Assembly (NCBI GenBank): GCA_047975025.1
Contig: JBKECY010000029.1
Span: 1-55,990 of the forward strand
Source: JBKECY01 sp047975025
Lineage (GTDB): Bacteria > Bacillota > Clostridia > Lachnospirales > Lachnospiraceae
DNA length: 55,990 bases
Reading direction: 5' to 3'
Shown here piece by piece: positions 16,987 to 25,660 of the stretch; position 1 is the stretch's first letter; each line of letters opens with the position of its first letter. The position numbers and the translations under genes were made by a program. The notes below the pieces were generated by a model that saw only the letters and a list, made by a program, of their open reading frames with translations, was not told the origin of the DNA and did no database searches.

Positions 16987-18234
16987 ATGTTCGAGGAATT
17001 AGACGAAATAGGACGAAGAGCCAAGCAGGCTGAAATAGAGGTCAGAAATCTTGGAACCGATCGTAAGAATGCTGTGTTGCAGGCTGCAGCCGAATCCCTG
17101 ATTGAGAACACGCAGAAAATTCTGCAGGCGAATGAAAAAGATATTGCCCGCGCCAGAATAAACAAAATGAAAGAAGGTAATATCGACCGTCTGACACTAA
17201 CCAAAGAGCGTATTGCCGCGATGGCAGAAGGTCTTTTGGAGTTGGTCGATTTAGAAGATCCGATTGGAGAAGTTACCGGAATGAAAAAGCGGCCAAATGG
17301 TTTGCTGATTGGTCAGAAACGTGTACCTCTTGGAGTCATCGGAATGGTTTATGAAGCACGCCCCAATGTTACTTCGGATGCGTTCGGCCTGTGCTTTAAG
17401 ACGGGGAATGCGGTTATTTTAAAAGGCGGAAGTGACGCGATCGACTCGAACAAAGCCATTGTCAAATGCATCCGTCGTGTCCTTGCTGCCAAACAAGTAA
17501 CACAGGATGCCTTGCAGCTGATTGAAAATACAGATCGTGAAGCCACTCGTGCTTTTATGAAATTAAACGAGTATATCGATGTACTCATCCCCAGAGGCGG
17601 TGCTGGACTGATTCGAACTGTGGTGGAAGAAAGTAAGATTCCTGTCATTGAGACCGGCACAGGTAACTGTCATGTGTATGTTGATTCAGATGGCGATATT
17701 GAGATGGCCATAGGAATTATTATTAATGCCAAGACACAGCGTGTCAGTGTATGCAATGCTTGTGAGTCCGTATTGGTTCATACGTCCAAGAAGAATGATC
17801 TGCTGCCGGCACTTGCAGCTGAGCTGGCAAAGTATAATGTTGAAATCCGCGGAGATGAAAGAGTTCTCAAATGCCTGCCTTCTGCAACTGCCGCTACGGA
17901 AGAAGACTGGGGTACAGAATATCTTGACTACATTATTTCCATCAAGGTGGTGGATTCCTTGGAGGAAGCGATTGAACATATTAATCATTATAGCACGCAC
18001 CATTCCGAAACAATTATAACGAACCACTATGATCATGCACAGGCCTTTTTAGAGCAGATTGATTCAGCTGCTGTCTATGTCAATGCCTCTACCCGGTTCA
18101 CTGATGGATTTGAATTTGGCTTCGGAGCAGAGATTGGTATCAGTACACAGAAACTGCATGCCAGAGGCCCCATGGGACTTCTTGCGCTTACGACTTCGAA
18201 ATATATTATTTATGGAAACGGTCAGATACGGTAA
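16987..18234 (+). CDS. proA: Gamma-glutamyl phosphate reductase
   Basis: NADPH-dependent reduction of gamma-glutamyl phosphate to glutamate semialdehyde, the second proline step after ProB. The 415 residues have the aldehyde-dehydrogenase fold. IGMVYEARPNVTSDAFGLC and the catalytic cysteine C259 in VCNACESVLVH are clear, as is the ending RGPMGLLALTTSKYIIYGNG. TAGGAGGAAGC precedes ATG 16987. It is separated from proB by the YnzC-family and cyclo-ligase genes, but with very short gaps. Confidence 0.97.
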   Translation: MFEELDEIGRRAKQAEIEVRNLGTDRKNAVLQAAAESLIENTQKILQANEKDIARARINKMKEGNIDRLTLTKERIAAMAEGLLELVDLEDPIGEVTGMKKRPNGLLIGQKRVPLGVIGMVYEARPNVTSDAFGLCFKTGNAVILKGGSDAIDSNKAIVKCIRRVLAAKQVTQDALQLIENTDREATRAFMKLNEYIDVLIPRGGAGLIRTVVEESKIPVIETGTGNCHVYVDSDGDIEMAIGIIINAKTQRVSVCNACESVLVHTSKKNDLLPALAAELAKYNVEIRGDERVLKCLPSATAATEEDWGTEYLDYIISIKVVDSLEEAIEHINHYSTHHSETIITNHYDHAQAFLEQIDSAAVYVNASTRFTDGFEFGFGAEIGISTQKLHARGPMGLLALTTSKYIIYGNGQIR

Positions 18235-18243
18235 GGAGGCTGT

Positions 18244-20850
18244 ATGACAGCATTTGAGAGGGTAAAATCAGGCCTTCCCGGTGTGGATGGGATGTTGGAC
18301 AATATCCGGATAGGCGATAATGTAGTCTGGCAGGTCGATAGTATAGAAGACTACATGTTCGTCGTAACCCCCTTTGTCAAACAAAGTATACAGGATGGTC
18401 GAACGATTGTATATATGCGTTTTGCAGCGCACAAGCCCCTTGTAGAGCCACAGGAGGGGCTTACCATTTATGAGTTCAATCCCGATATTGGGTTTGAACT
18501 TTTTGCAATTGCAGTGCGCAAAGTGATCACGTCTTTAGGCAAAGATGTGTTTTATGTGTTTGACAGTCTTTCAGATCTTCAGGTTCTATGGGCGACAGAT
18601 CTGATGATGGGGAATTTTTTTCGGGTTACCTGCCCCTATCTGTTCGAACTGGATACAGTGGCATATTTTCCTTTGACACGCGGCGAACATTCACATGAAA
18701 GCATTGCCCAGCTGCACGATACAACACAACTGTTCATCAATATTTATTCAGGCGGCGGACGGCTCTATATGCACCCGGTAAAAGCATGGAAGCGCTATTC
18801 CTCAACCATGTTCATGCCGCATTTGTACAACAGAACGACCGATGAACTGGAGCCCTTGACGGAAGGCTTAAAGGTAAGCCAATTCTATCAGTTGATGGAT
18901 CAGATGATCAAGATCACCAACGACCAGAATCTGGACAGCTGGGATAGATTTGTGCTCTGGGCCAAACTGGAATATCGCAAAGGAAGATTCTCACCTAAGA
19001 CCAAACGGTTTTTATGTGATAATATGATGACCCGGGATCCACATGTCCGCCGCATGGTGCTGAAGCATTTTACCCCGGAGGATTATTTTTTGATTCAAAG
19101 CCGTATCATAGGCAGCGGCGGCGTTGGCGGCAAGGCCTGTGGCATGCTGCTGGCACGTAAGCTGGTACAGATCTACTGTCCCTCTATTTATGAAACGATG
19201 GAACAGCATGATTCGTATTATGTGGGATCGGATGTTTTCTATTCATATATTGTATATAACGGCTATTGGAAACAGCGTATACGGCAAAAGACACCGGAAG
19301 GTTACTTTTCAACCGCCGCGGTTTTAAAGAAGTGTTTCGACAGCGGAGAGTTCCCCGTTTCAATTCGTCAGCAGTTCGTACGTATGCTGGAATATTTTGG
19401 GCAAAGTCCAATTATTGTACGCTCCAGCAGCCTTCAGGAAGACGGTTTTGGTAATGCGTTCGCAGGCAAATACGAATCCGTCTTCTGTATTAACACAGGT
19501 ACTATTGAAGACCGTCTGACTGCACTTGAAAATGCGGTCAGGACTGTATACTCAAGTACGATGGACCGCTCGGCGCTGGAATACAGACGGCAGCGGGGAC
19601 TTGAAGAGAAGGACGAACAGATGGCCGTCCTGATACAGCGCGTTTCAGGCAATCAGTATAAGGATTTCTTTATGCCAAATCTGGCCGGTGTTGGTTATTC
19701 GTACTGCGCCTATCGCTGGGACCCGCAGATGGATCCGGCGGCAGGTATGCTGCGTCTTGTCATCGGACTGGGCACACAGGCTGTGGATCGTACCGGTTCG
19801 TATCCGCGTATCGTAAGTCTGGATCGACCGGAGACAACACCTTATACAACAACAGAAGAGCGTCACAAGTTCTCGCAGAACAAAATCGATGTACTGGATT
19901 ACGCTATAAAATCCATTCATTCCCGCCGCGTTGGCAGTATTACCTCTGAATTGCCTAAATGGTTCAGAAATTCAGCCTTTGAACATGATATTGATGCGGA
20001 GCGCATGTATCTGGATCGCGGTGTACGCAAGGAGGTTCTGTTTGCCAGCTGCCATGGTATATTGTCGAATAAAACCTTTATTGATGCCATGCGGGAGATG
20101 ATGCAAATGCTGCAGACACAGTATCGCTATCCGGTAGATATTGAATTTACGGTCAATCAGGTCGAGGACGGAGAGTATATGATGAATCTGCTGCAGTGTC
20201 GTCCCCTGCAGGCCAGAAAAAGTCAGGGAACTGTCAAGATCCCTGAAATCAAAAAGTCTGACGTTGTTTTTGAAGTACAGGGCTCTGCCATGGGCGGTGC
20301 CCGCAAGGATCAAATCGACAGAGTCATTTGTGTTAACCCTCAGCAATATTTTCATTTTCCCTACGCCCGTAAACACGAGATTGCGCATGCGCTGGGAATC
20401 ATTAATGCTTATTACAAACAACAGGAACCCGAGGCAAAACTAATGCTCTTTGTTCCAGGACGAATCGGCACCTCCTCACCAGATCTGGGAGTTCCGGTCA
20501 TGTTCGCAGATATTACCCAGTTTTCGGTGATTTGCGAAGTATCTGACAAATCCACAGGTTATATGCCGGAATTATCTTACGGAAGTCACCTGTTCCAGGA
20601 TTTAGTTGAGACGGAAACGTTCTATGTGGCACTTTTTGAAAATGAGAACACTCGTATTTTTAACAGAGAATTTTTGCAAAATCATCCCAACCAGTTAGCC
20701 GCACAATTTCCGGAACTGGCCGAATACAGTGAAATCATCCGTATTCGAGATGTCAGTGAGGATCATTTGATGCTGTATTCAGACATTTTAAACGAACGTA
20801 GCATTTGTGGTATTTCCCGTTCTAAGGGTACTAAAAAAGGAATCCGGTAA
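18244..20850 (+). CDS. KaiC-like (P-loop lost) / PEP-pyruvate-binding domain fusion protein
   Basis: An 868-residue protein. Residues 1 to about 215 resemble a KaiC/RecA-type domain (SGLPGVDGMLDN, FYVFDSLSDLQVLWATDLMM, HSHESIAQLHDTTQLFINIY). Where the P-loop should be it reads WQVDSIEDYMF, so nucleotide binding there is probably lost. Residues about 280-655 form the ATP-grasp domain of PEP synthase/PPDK (VGGKACGM with K297; VRSSSLQEDGFGNAFAGKYE at about 392-412; ending LLQCRPLQ). The tail (about 660-868) contains LGVPVMFADI and YGSHLFQDLVE but no phosphohistidine swivel motif, and no PEP-binding barrel follows. It is unlikely to be a full PEP synthase; a regulatory or phosphotransfer role is conceivable. 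The gene starts 10 bases after proA, with AAGGAGG overlapping the proA stop. Confidence 0.8.
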   Translation: MTAFERVKSGLPGVDGMLDNIRIGDNVVWQVDSIEDYMFVVTPFVKQSIQDGRTIVYMRFAAHKPLVEPQEGLTIYEFNPDIGFELFAIAVRKVITSLGKDVFYVFDSLSDLQVLWATDLMMGNFFRVTCPYLFELDTVAYFPLTRGEHSHESIAQLHDTTQLFINIYSGGGRLYMHPVKAWKRYSSTMFMPHLYNRTTDELEPLTEGLKVSQFYQLMDQMIKITNDQNLDSWDRFVLWAKLEYRKGRFSPKTKRFLCDNMMTRDPHVRRMVLKHFTPEDYFLIQSRIIGSGGVGGKACGMLLARKLVQIYCPSIYETMEQHDSYYVGSDVFYSYIVYNGYWKQRIRQKTPEGYFSTAAVLKKCFDSGEFPVSIRQQFVRMLEYFGQSPIIVRSSSLQEDGFGNAFAGKYESVFCINTGTIEDRLTALENAVRTVYSSTMDRSALEYRRQRGLEEKDEQMAVLIQRVSGNQYKDFFMPNLAGVGYSYCAYRWDPQMDPAAGMLRLVIGLGTQAVDRTGSYPRIVSLDRPETTPYTTTEERHKFSQNKIDVLDYAIKSIHSRRVGSITSELPKWFRNSAFEHDIDAERMYLDRGVRKEVLFASCHGILSNKTFIDAMREMMQMLQTQYRYPVDIEFTVNQVEDGEYMMNLLQCRPLQARKSQGTVKIPEIKKSDVVFEVQGSAMGGARKDQIDRVICVNPQQYFHFPYARKHEIAHALGIINAYYKQQEPEAKLMLFVPGRIGTSSPDLGVPVMFADITQFSVICEVSDKSTGYMPELSYGSHLFQDLVETETFYVALFENENTRIFNREFLQNHPNQLAAQFPELAEYSEIIRIRDVSEDHLMLYSDILNERSICGISRSKGTKKGIR

Positions 20851-20863
20851 GGATTCCTTTTTT
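20833..20863. terminator. Bidirectional intrinsic terminator between convergent genes
   Basis: Perfect 13-base arms (20833-20845 and 20851-20863) with a GGTAA loop. The arms end in six A and six T, so the hairpin works as a terminator on both strands. It serves the PEP-binding fusion gene from the left and gdhA from the right. The stop codon of the left gene is in the loop. Confidence 0.95.
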
Positions 20864-20873
20864 ATGTGAAGAA

Positions 20874-22208
20874 TCAGACGATTCCTTGGTATTGCATAGC
20901 GTCTACCACCTTTTCAAATCCGGCAATATTAGCTCCAATAACGTAGTTGCCTTCAAATCCATAGCGACGGGATGCTTCCTCGGTCTTATCGAAGATATCC
21001 TTCATAATACGTTTAAGATGTGTATCCACTTCCTCCGCTGTCCAGCTGATTCGCATTGAGTTCTGTGACATTTCCAGAGCAGACGTAGCAACACCGCCTG
21101 CGTTTGCTGCTTTGCCAGGCATAAATAATGTTTTTTGCTCCAGGAAGTAATCTGTTGCTTCCTGTGTTGTTGGCATGTTCGCACCTTCTGCAACACAGAT
21201 ACATCCATTAGCCGTCAGTACTTTTGCATCCTCAAGCGTCAGTTCATTTTGTGTGGCGCAGGGCAGGGCAATATCACATGGGATTGACCAGATACCGCGT
21301 CCTTCTGTATATGTGGCTGAAGGAATCTCCTCCACATATTCTTTGATACGTCCGCGACGAACTTCTTTGATATCTTTGATAAGATCCAGATCAATTCCGT
21401 TAGCGTCATAGATATAGCCATTGGAATCGCTTAAGGCAACTACTTTGGCACCAAGCTCTGTGATTTTCTCCGTTGCATAGATTGCCACATTACCAGAACC
21501 TGAAACTACGACAGTCTTACCTGCTATGGAATGATTTGCATGCCGCATCATTTCATCTACAATATATATCAGGCCGTAGCCGGTGGCCTGCGTACGAATC
21601 AGAGAACCGCCATAGGACAAGCCCTTACCGGTCAGGATTCCGCTGTATTGGCCTGTGATACGCTTGTATTCCCCATACAGATAACCAATTTCGCGTGCGC
21701 CCACACCGATATCACCGGCAGGAACATCCTGATCCGGTCCGATATATTTTGCCAGTTCTTTCATGAAACTCTGACAAAAGGCCATAACTTCACGATCTGA
21801 TTTGCCTTTTGGATCGAAATTCGAACCTCCTTTGCCGCCGCCAATTGGCAGTCCGGTCAATGAGTTTTTAAAAATCTGCTCAAAACCTAAGAATTTTAAA
21901 ATTCCCTGATTTACAGACGGATGCAGTCGTAACCCACCTTTATAGGGGCCGATTGCACTGCTAAATTGCACACGATACCCCTTGTTCACCTGTACCTGTC
22001 CTGCATCATCCACCCATGGAACCCTGAAAGAAATAACTCTTTCCGGCTCAACCAAGCGCTCCAGCAGGGCCATTTTGCGAAACTGGGCTTCGTTAGCATC
22101 AATTACAGGCTGCAGTGAATCCAGCACCTCTTTGACAGCTTGATGGAATTCAAACTCGCCTGGATTTTGCACAACAACCTTATCATAAATTTCACTCGTG
22201 TAAGACAT
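20874..22208 (-). CDS. gdhA: Glutamate dehydrogenase
   Basis: Reductively aminates 2-oxoglutarate to glutamate, or the reverse. The 444 residues match the hexameric GdhA class that is usually NADP-dependent. Visible motifs are GPYKGGLRLHPSVN (87-100), the catalytic-lysine motif PIGGGKGGSNFDPKGKS (K126) and the Rossmann VVVSGSGNVAIYATEK. The start at 22208 has AAGGAG upstream on the minus strand. It is one of only two minus-strand genes and is transcribed alone, ending in the shared terminator. Glutamate made here would feed proB/proA, but no shared regulation is visible. Confidence 0.97.
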   Translation of the reverse strand: MSYTSEIYDKVVVQNPGEFEFHQAVKEVLDSLQPVIDANEAQFRKMALLERLVEPERVISFRVPWVDDAGQVQVNKGYRVQFSSAIGPYKGGLRLHPSVNQGILKFLGFEQIFKNSLTGLPIGGGKGGSNFDPKGKSDREVMAFCQSFMKELAKYIGPDQDVPAGDIGVGAREIGYLYGEYKRITGQYSGILTGKGLSYGGSLIRTQATGYGLIYIVDEMMRHANHSIAGKTVVVSGSGNVAIYATEKITELGAKVVALSDSNGYIYDANGIDLDLIKDIKEVRRGRIKEYVEEIPSATYTEGRGIWSIPCDIALPCATQNELTLEDAKVLTANGCICVAEGANMPTTQEATDYFLEQKTLFMPGKAANAGGVATSALEMSQNSMRISWTAEEVDTHLKRIMKDIFDKTEEASRRYGFEGNYVIGANIAGFEKVVDAMQYQGIV

Positions 22209-22399
22209 GTTCCCGTTCTCCTTTATTGATTGAATTGGTTAAATACTGTACAATTATACTATAAAATGAGTATGAAGAAAAGAAAAAAAGAGTAAAATAT
22301 CCACCTGTTTGCAAAAAATAATCAATTGTTGGATTCGCTGTAACGCGGTAGAATATAGTATTAGCATAAAACTCGCTAGAGAAGAGAGGGAAGAAGGGT
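22209..22399. promoter_or_regulatory. Divergent intergenic region gdhA / response regulator
   Basis: On the minus strand TATAAT occurs (plus coordinates 22253-22258), 45 bases before the gdhA start, but the corresponding -35 region is poor, so activation may be needed. Toward the response regulator, TATAGT occurs near 22357 with TTGGAT 19 bases upstream, a weak promoter. No clear operator or riboswitch was recognised. Confidence 0.45.
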
Positions 22400-24016
22400 A
22401 TGATTAAAGTATTTCTGGCAGAAGATGAAATGGTTATTCGAAACGGAATCAAAAACAGTATTCACTGGGAATCTCAGGGCTATGAATTCGTCGGCGAGGC
22501 AAGTGATGGTGAATTAGCATATCCACTGATACTTAAGACAAAACCGGATATACTAATTACAGATATTAGGATGCCCTTCGTAGATGGATTGGAACTAAGT
22601 AAGATGGTTCGTCAGGCACTCCCAGATATTAAGATTTTGATTGTAAGCGGATATAATGACTTTTCCTATGCCAAAGAGGCAATTCATATCGGGGTAGCCG
22701 AATATATGATTAAGCCAATCTCACAAACCAAGTTACTTGAGGCTCTAAAAACAATTTCACAACGCATCCATAAAGAACGTGATGAAAAGCGAGTCTTGGA
22801 ACGCTTTCACCTTGAAAATCAGGAACATGTCGAAAACTGTAAAATGAAGTTGTTTGCCACACTAATTTCCGGTGATTTCTCTATGAGTCAGGTTGTAGAG
22901 CAGGCACAGAAGTACGGAATCAGACTGCATACGAGGCGGTATCTTTTGATGTTGTTTAAAGTATCTGTAAAATTAACAGACTATGAGACACCACAGCAGG
23001 CAATTCAGGTAGCCAATGAGATTGAAAGCATTACTAAAAAACTATCAGATGTATACTTTTTCAGAAGAGGTGTTGAAGGTTGGGCCTTTTTAATCACTTC
23101 AGATACTTCTGCTGAGGAGCTTTCTTATATTGAAAATGTCACAGGATTTTTGCAAAACCTGATGGAACAGTATCCTAATGTAGAGTATTACGGAGGTATC
23201 GGTGCATCTGTTGACCGTTTGCGTGATCTGGGGAATACCTATGAATCTGCTGCTCGTGTGTTTTCAGGCAGATTTGTCAGTACCTCGCGTCAGATTGTGA
23301 CACAGGCGAAATTTCGAGAGCTACATGAGCAGGAAAGTGCAGTCATTCAGAATCTGGAATTCACACAGAAAAGCAGGGAGTTGATTACAAAGTTCTTACA
23401 AAGTGGGACACAGGAAGAGGTTCATAGTTTTACAACAGCGTATTGTGAAGAAATGCCGTTGAACTATCTGCAATCCTCTTTTATGCGCCACTATATTATG
23501 ATGGATCTTTATATCGTTACCTGCTCTTTTTGCGATCAAATGGGAATTGATACACATGAATGGAAAAGGGAATTAGCCCTGGAAAAAACTTTGCAGGAAT
23601 CCTCAGGCGATGGTGTATTCCAGAACTATTTTTATTTACTGATACAAAGAGCTGTTGATGCACGAAATACTATTAGTGGAAGCCGTTACTCAGATATTCT
23701 GAACAATGCAAAAGCCTATATTGAGGCTAATTATATGTCAGAAAATGTCTCCTTGCATACAGCTGCATCAATAGTTAATATGAGCCCCAGCTATTTTAGC
23801 GCTGTGTTTAGTCGTGAAGCAGGACTGACGTTTGTTGAATATCTCACTCAGATTCGTATTGCAAAAGCCAGCCAGCTTCTGATGTGTACCTCTTTAAAGA
23901 CTTCCGAAATCGGTTATGAGGTGGGGTATAAAGATCCGCATTATTTTAGCTTCATTTTCAAAAAAACACAAAATTGTACTCCTACCGAGTATCGTCAGAG
24001 AGGAAGGTGTGAATGA
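22400..24016 (+). CDS. YesN-type response regulator with AraC output domain
   Basis: A 538-residue cytoplasmic regulator. The receiver domain (1-120) has acidic residues E9/D10, phospho-acceptor D55 in LITDIRMPFVDG and conserved K105 in YMIKPI. The middle region (about 150-420) is helical and resembles the linker of other YesN-type regulators. The C-terminus is an AraC/XylS double helix-turn-helix (about 435-535, with MSPSYFSAVFSREAGLTFVE and IGYEVGYKDPHYFSFIFKK). It overlaps the sensor kinase gene by four bases. Such pairs usually control an adjacent sugar ABC importer, which is what follows. Confidence 0.94.
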   Translation: MIKVFLAEDEMVIRNGIKNSIHWESQGYEFVGEASDGELAYPLILKTKPDILITDIRMPFVDGLELSKMVRQALPDIKILIVSGYNDFSYAKEAIHIGVAEYMIKPISQTKLLEALKTISQRIHKERDEKRVLERFHLENQEHVENCKMKLFATLISGDFSMSQVVEQAQKYGIRLHTRRYLLMLFKVSVKLTDYETPQQAIQVANEIESITKKLSDVYFFRRGVEGWAFLITSDTSAEELSYIENVTGFLQNLMEQYPNVEYYGGIGASVDRLRDLGNTYESAARVFSGRFVSTSRQIVTQAKFRELHEQESAVIQNLEFTQKSRELITKFLQSGTQEEVHSFTTAYCEEMPLNYLQSSFMRHYIMMDLYIVTCSFCDQMGIDTHEWKRELALEKTLQESSGDGVFQNYFYLLIQRAVDARNTISGSRYSDILNNAKAYIEANYMSENVSLHTAASIVNMSPSYFSAVFSREAGLTFVEYLTQIRIAKASQLLMCTSLKTSEIGYEVGYKDPHYFSFIFKKTQNCTPTEYRQRGRCE

Positions 24017-25515
24017 CTGTGTCAAAGAAAAAACGAAGCTTAAGTCTGAACAAAAAAATCGCATTAATTCCTTGTTCTGTTTTTATCCCCATGCTTCTTG
24101 TTGTGATGTATCTCCTTGCTACATTGCTAAGCTCAACAAAAGATTACAGCGCGATTACTGAAAGTGTCACCTATGCCAATCAGTATTCTCAGGAGTTCAA
24201 AGAGCGGATGGATTACAGTATGTATCTTGCCGTCATCGGCAACAAAACCTTAAGTGAACTGGGAGATGGAGAGACAACCATCAATGGAATCATAACAGTT
24301 AATCCATATGAATATATTGAGGAGCTTTCAAGCGTTTGTATTGATTTATCCAATATGGCAACTGCTCCAATTAATAAGACTAAAATCACCCGGGTGGAAA
24401 ACAGTTTGAAATCTCTTACAAAACGCGTGGCCACACTTGAAAAAATGATTAGTGGCGGTAGCTCTTATGACGCTAAAATCGACTACCTGGAGGAGAATAT
24501 CCGAGGACAAAGTGGTCTTACCACGATTATTCAAGGCGCACTGCAAGAGTATATCTTTAGGGAGACAAAAAACTTTGCGCAGGTCAAGCAGGCACTCCAG
24601 GAGCAGACGCGCCATGCTATCGAACTTAGTGTTATTGCGCTGGCAGGAACTGTTATTATCTCGTTGGTGCTGTCTGGGCTTGCCACACGCAGTGTTACCA
24701 GACCGATTCGTAATCTGTGTTCACAGACCAGAAAAGTCGCACAAGGAGACTTTACTGCCAAAAGTACGATGGAGAGCATTGATGAGATTTCTGTGTTAAC
24801 ACAAAGTTTTAACGATATGACTGCTAAAATTGGTGTATTGGTTGACAACATAAAACAGCAGGAGAAAACTTTACGCATGGCTGAATCCAAATTGCTTCAG
24901 GCACAAATCAATCCTCATTTTCTATATAATACACTGGATACCATCGTTTGGCTTGCTGAGGAAAAGAAATCCACAGAGGTTATTTCTGTGGTCACTGCCT
25001 TGTCAGAGTTCTTCAGAACGACTCTTAGCAAAGGCAAAGATCAAATCACATTGGAAGAAGAAAAATCACATATAGAAAGCTATCTAAAAATCCAACAATT
25101 TCGTTACCAGGATATTCTTGAATATAAAATGAATCTGCCGGAATCCTTATATAGGTATATAATCCCCAAGCTGACTTTGCAGCCACTGGTGGAAAATGCA
25201 TTGTACCATGGAATCAAAAAACAACGTGGCAAAGGTTTCATTCACATAAATGGGTGGGAAGAAGATGGCTATATCCATTTAGTAGTTAGTGACAATGGTG
25301 TAGGAATATCGACTAAAAAACTGCAGCACTTGCGAAACAGCATTCTGCAAATGGACGCTGCGGCCAAAGACCGCAGCTTTGGACTTGCAAATGTAAACCA
25401 ACGGATACGATACTATTACGGAGAAGCCTGCGGCGTTTTTCTGGAGAGTCGCGAGGGTGAGGGAACCAACGTAACAGTACTTCTCCAAGCTAAAAATAAT
25501 CTACATTTTTCATAA
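24013..25515 (+). CDS. YesM-type sensor histidine kinase
   Basis: A 500-residue membrane kinase. Transmembrane helices at about 17-37 and 198-222 flank an extracytoplasmic sensor region of about 160 residues, predicted mostly helical. A HAMP linker follows (about 222-275). The His_kinase domain has H302 in QINPHFLYNTLDTIVWLAEE, and the HATPase domain has LQPLVENALYHGIKK, DNGVGIS and GEGTNVTVL. It would sense an extracellular ligand, perhaps together with the neighbouring binding protein, and phosphorylate the response regulator encoded just upstream. The ligand cannot be read from the sequence. Confidence 0.94.
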   Translation: MTVSKKKRSLSLNKKIALIPCSVFIPMLLVVMYLLATLLSSTKDYSAITESVTYANQYSQEFKERMDYSMYLAVIGNKTLSELGDGETTINGIITVNPYEYIEELSSVCIDLSNMATAPINKTKITRVENSLKSLTKRVATLEKMISGGSSYDAKIDYLEENIRGQSGLTTIIQGALQEYIFRETKNFAQVKQALQEQTRHAIELSVIALAGTVIISLVLSGLATRSVTRPIRNLCSQTRKVAQGDFTAKSTMESIDEISVLTQSFNDMTAKIGVLVDNIKQQEKTLRMAESKLLQAQINPHFLYNTLDTIVWLAEEKKSTEVISVVTALSEFFRTTLSKGKDQITLEEEKSHIESYLKIQQFRYQDILEYKMNLPESLYRYIIPKLTLQPLVENALYHGIKKQRGKGFIHINGWEEDGYIHLVVSDNGVGISTKKLQHLRNSILQMDAAAKDRSFGLANVNQRIRYYYGEACGVFLESREGEGTNVTVLLQAKNNLHFS

Positions 25516-25533
25516 AAAAACACCAGTTCATGT

Positions 25534-25583
25534 CATAAGTACTATAAGTTTCTAAAAAAAACATAAGTAATGCATAAATTTCT
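25534..25583 (+). repeat. Tandem direct repeat, probable operator for the AraC-type regulator
   Basis: CATAAGTA occurs at 25534-25541 and 25562-25569. Each copy is followed by ATAAGTTTCT (25544-25553) or ATAAATTTCT (25574-25583). This gives two roughly 20-base composite units repeated every 28-30 bases. They lie just upstream of a possible weak promoter: TATAAA at 25615-25620, with the poor -35 GGAAAT at 25592-25597. Tandem direct sites near a poor -35 are typical of AraC-family activators. The function is inferred. Confidence 0.6.
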
Positions 25584-25660
25584 CTGTTTTAGGAAATGCA
25601 AACACAGTGTACGATATAAAAGTAATTTGTTATAGAATAATCCATCAAGGAGGAAAGAGA

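Noticed and set aside
19972..20421. 149-codon minus-strand frame within the PEP-binding fusion gene
   Set aside because: No ribosome binding site or recognisable domain; the plus strand carries clear conserved motifs.
25607..25660. Upstream in-frame start for the YtfQ-like protein
   Set aside because: It would place 18 residues before a perfect signal peptide, while the ATG at 25661 has an ideal AAGGAGG site.
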